Source of the DNA: Gammaproteobacteria bacterium
GTDB taxonomy: Bacteria > Pseudomonadota > Gammaproteobacteria > UBA6429 > Thiohalophilaceae
DNA length: 38,149 nt
Reading direction: 5' to 3'
Assembly (NCBI GenBank): GCA_026197095.1
Contig: JAPHTF010000134.1
Coordinates: forward strand, 1-38,149
The notes under the pieces were generated by a model that was given only the letters and a program-made list of their open reading frames with translations, had not been told where the DNA came from and did not search any database. The position numbers were made by a program, and so were the translations under genes. Below are positions 37,882-38,149 of this stretch, in pieces. Positions within the stretch are counted from its first letter, which is position 1; each line of letters starts with the position of its first letter.

Positions 37882-38149
37882 ATGTCAAAGAGTCTCGTCA
37901 TTGTAGAGTCACCGGCTAAGGCCAAGACAATAAAAAAATACCTGGGTAAAGATTTTGAAGTGCTGGCTTCGTATGGTCATGTGCGTGATTTATTACCTAA
38001 AGAGGGTGCCGTAGATCCTGCTAATGATTTTCAGATGAAGTTTCAACAGATTGAGAAAAATGAAAAACATGTCGATGCTATTGCCAGGGCATTAAAAAAA
38101 GCTGATGCGTTATATCTTGCGTCAGATCCGGATCGCGAAGGTGAGGCCA
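37882..38149 (+). CDS. topA: DNA topoisomerase I (5' part, runs off the right edge)
   Basis: The first 89 residues of a type IA topoisomerase that relaxes negative supercoils. The TOPRIM domain opens with SLVIVESPAKAKTIKKYLG, and DPDREGEA with metal-binding Asp residues appears at the right edge. The catalytic tyrosine lies outside the window. The ribosome site is weak (AAAAG). The dprA, smg, topA order is common in gammaproteobacteria. Confidence 0.97.
   Translation, partial: MSKSLVIVESPAKAKTIKKYLGKDFEVLASYGHVRDLLPKEGAVDPANDFQMKFQQIEKNEKHVDAIARALKKADALYLASDPDREGEA

Overview
The window is a chromosomal segment of a gammaproteobacterium, fairly AT-rich. Its backbone follows the classic order found near the replication origin in this class: mnmG, rsmG, parA, parB, atpIBEFHAGDC, a SlyD-type prolyl isomerase, glmU and glmS on the plus strand. 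The minus-strand run def, fmt, rsmB, DUF4390, ntrY, ntrX, trkA, trkH comes next, then a LysM lipoprotein, dprA, smg and the start of topA. Protein sequences and lengths match gammaproteobacterial families (MnmG keeps Cys277 in E. coli numbering). I cannot place the organism to order or genus.

Layout. Positions 1-2536 hold the 5' part of lexA (minus), a small DUF6316-like gene (plus) and a 609-residue protein with a possible PilZ-like C-terminal region (minus). Positions 2753-7725 hold tRNA/rRNA modification and chromosome partition genes, with a secreted DUF302 protein between mnmG and rsmG. Positions 7921-12950 are an accessory block between parB and the ATP synthase operon: a secreted DUF2147-like protein, a three-helix membrane protein, a Crp/Fnr-type regulator with Fe-S-like cysteines, a Tat-exported NapA-family molybdoenzyme and a tetraheme cytochrome c. 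Positions 13158-20396 are the complete F1Fo ATP synthase operon with a strong sigma70-type promoter and a terminator. Positions 20714-24472 hold the isomerase and the two UDP-GlcNAc synthesis enzymes. Positions 24569-34497 (minus) couple protein N-terminal processing, rRNA methylation, the NtrYX two-component system and Trk potassium uptake in one tightly packed, partly overlapping operon. Positions 34777-38149 hold the LysM lipoprotein, dprA, smg and partial topA.

How the genes work together. Most are housekeeping genes: translation fidelity, partition, energy conversion, cell-wall precursor supply and K+ homeostasis. The accessory block looks like a small respiratory module. A periplasmic molybdoenzyme with a cysteine Mo ligand would take electrons from the adjacent tetraheme cytochrome, under a nearby Crp/Fnr regulator. 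It lacks napB, napC and napD in this window.

The most notable observations are: (1) a LexA whose recognition-helix region and GTTC-N7-GTTC operators resemble the alphaproteobacterial SOS system; (2) the minimal NapA-like plus tetraheme module; (3) an NtrX whose AAA+ domain has lost the Walker A lysine and the Walker B Asp-Glu; and (4) an FNR-like regulator with unusual cysteine spacing and a non-FNR recognition helix.
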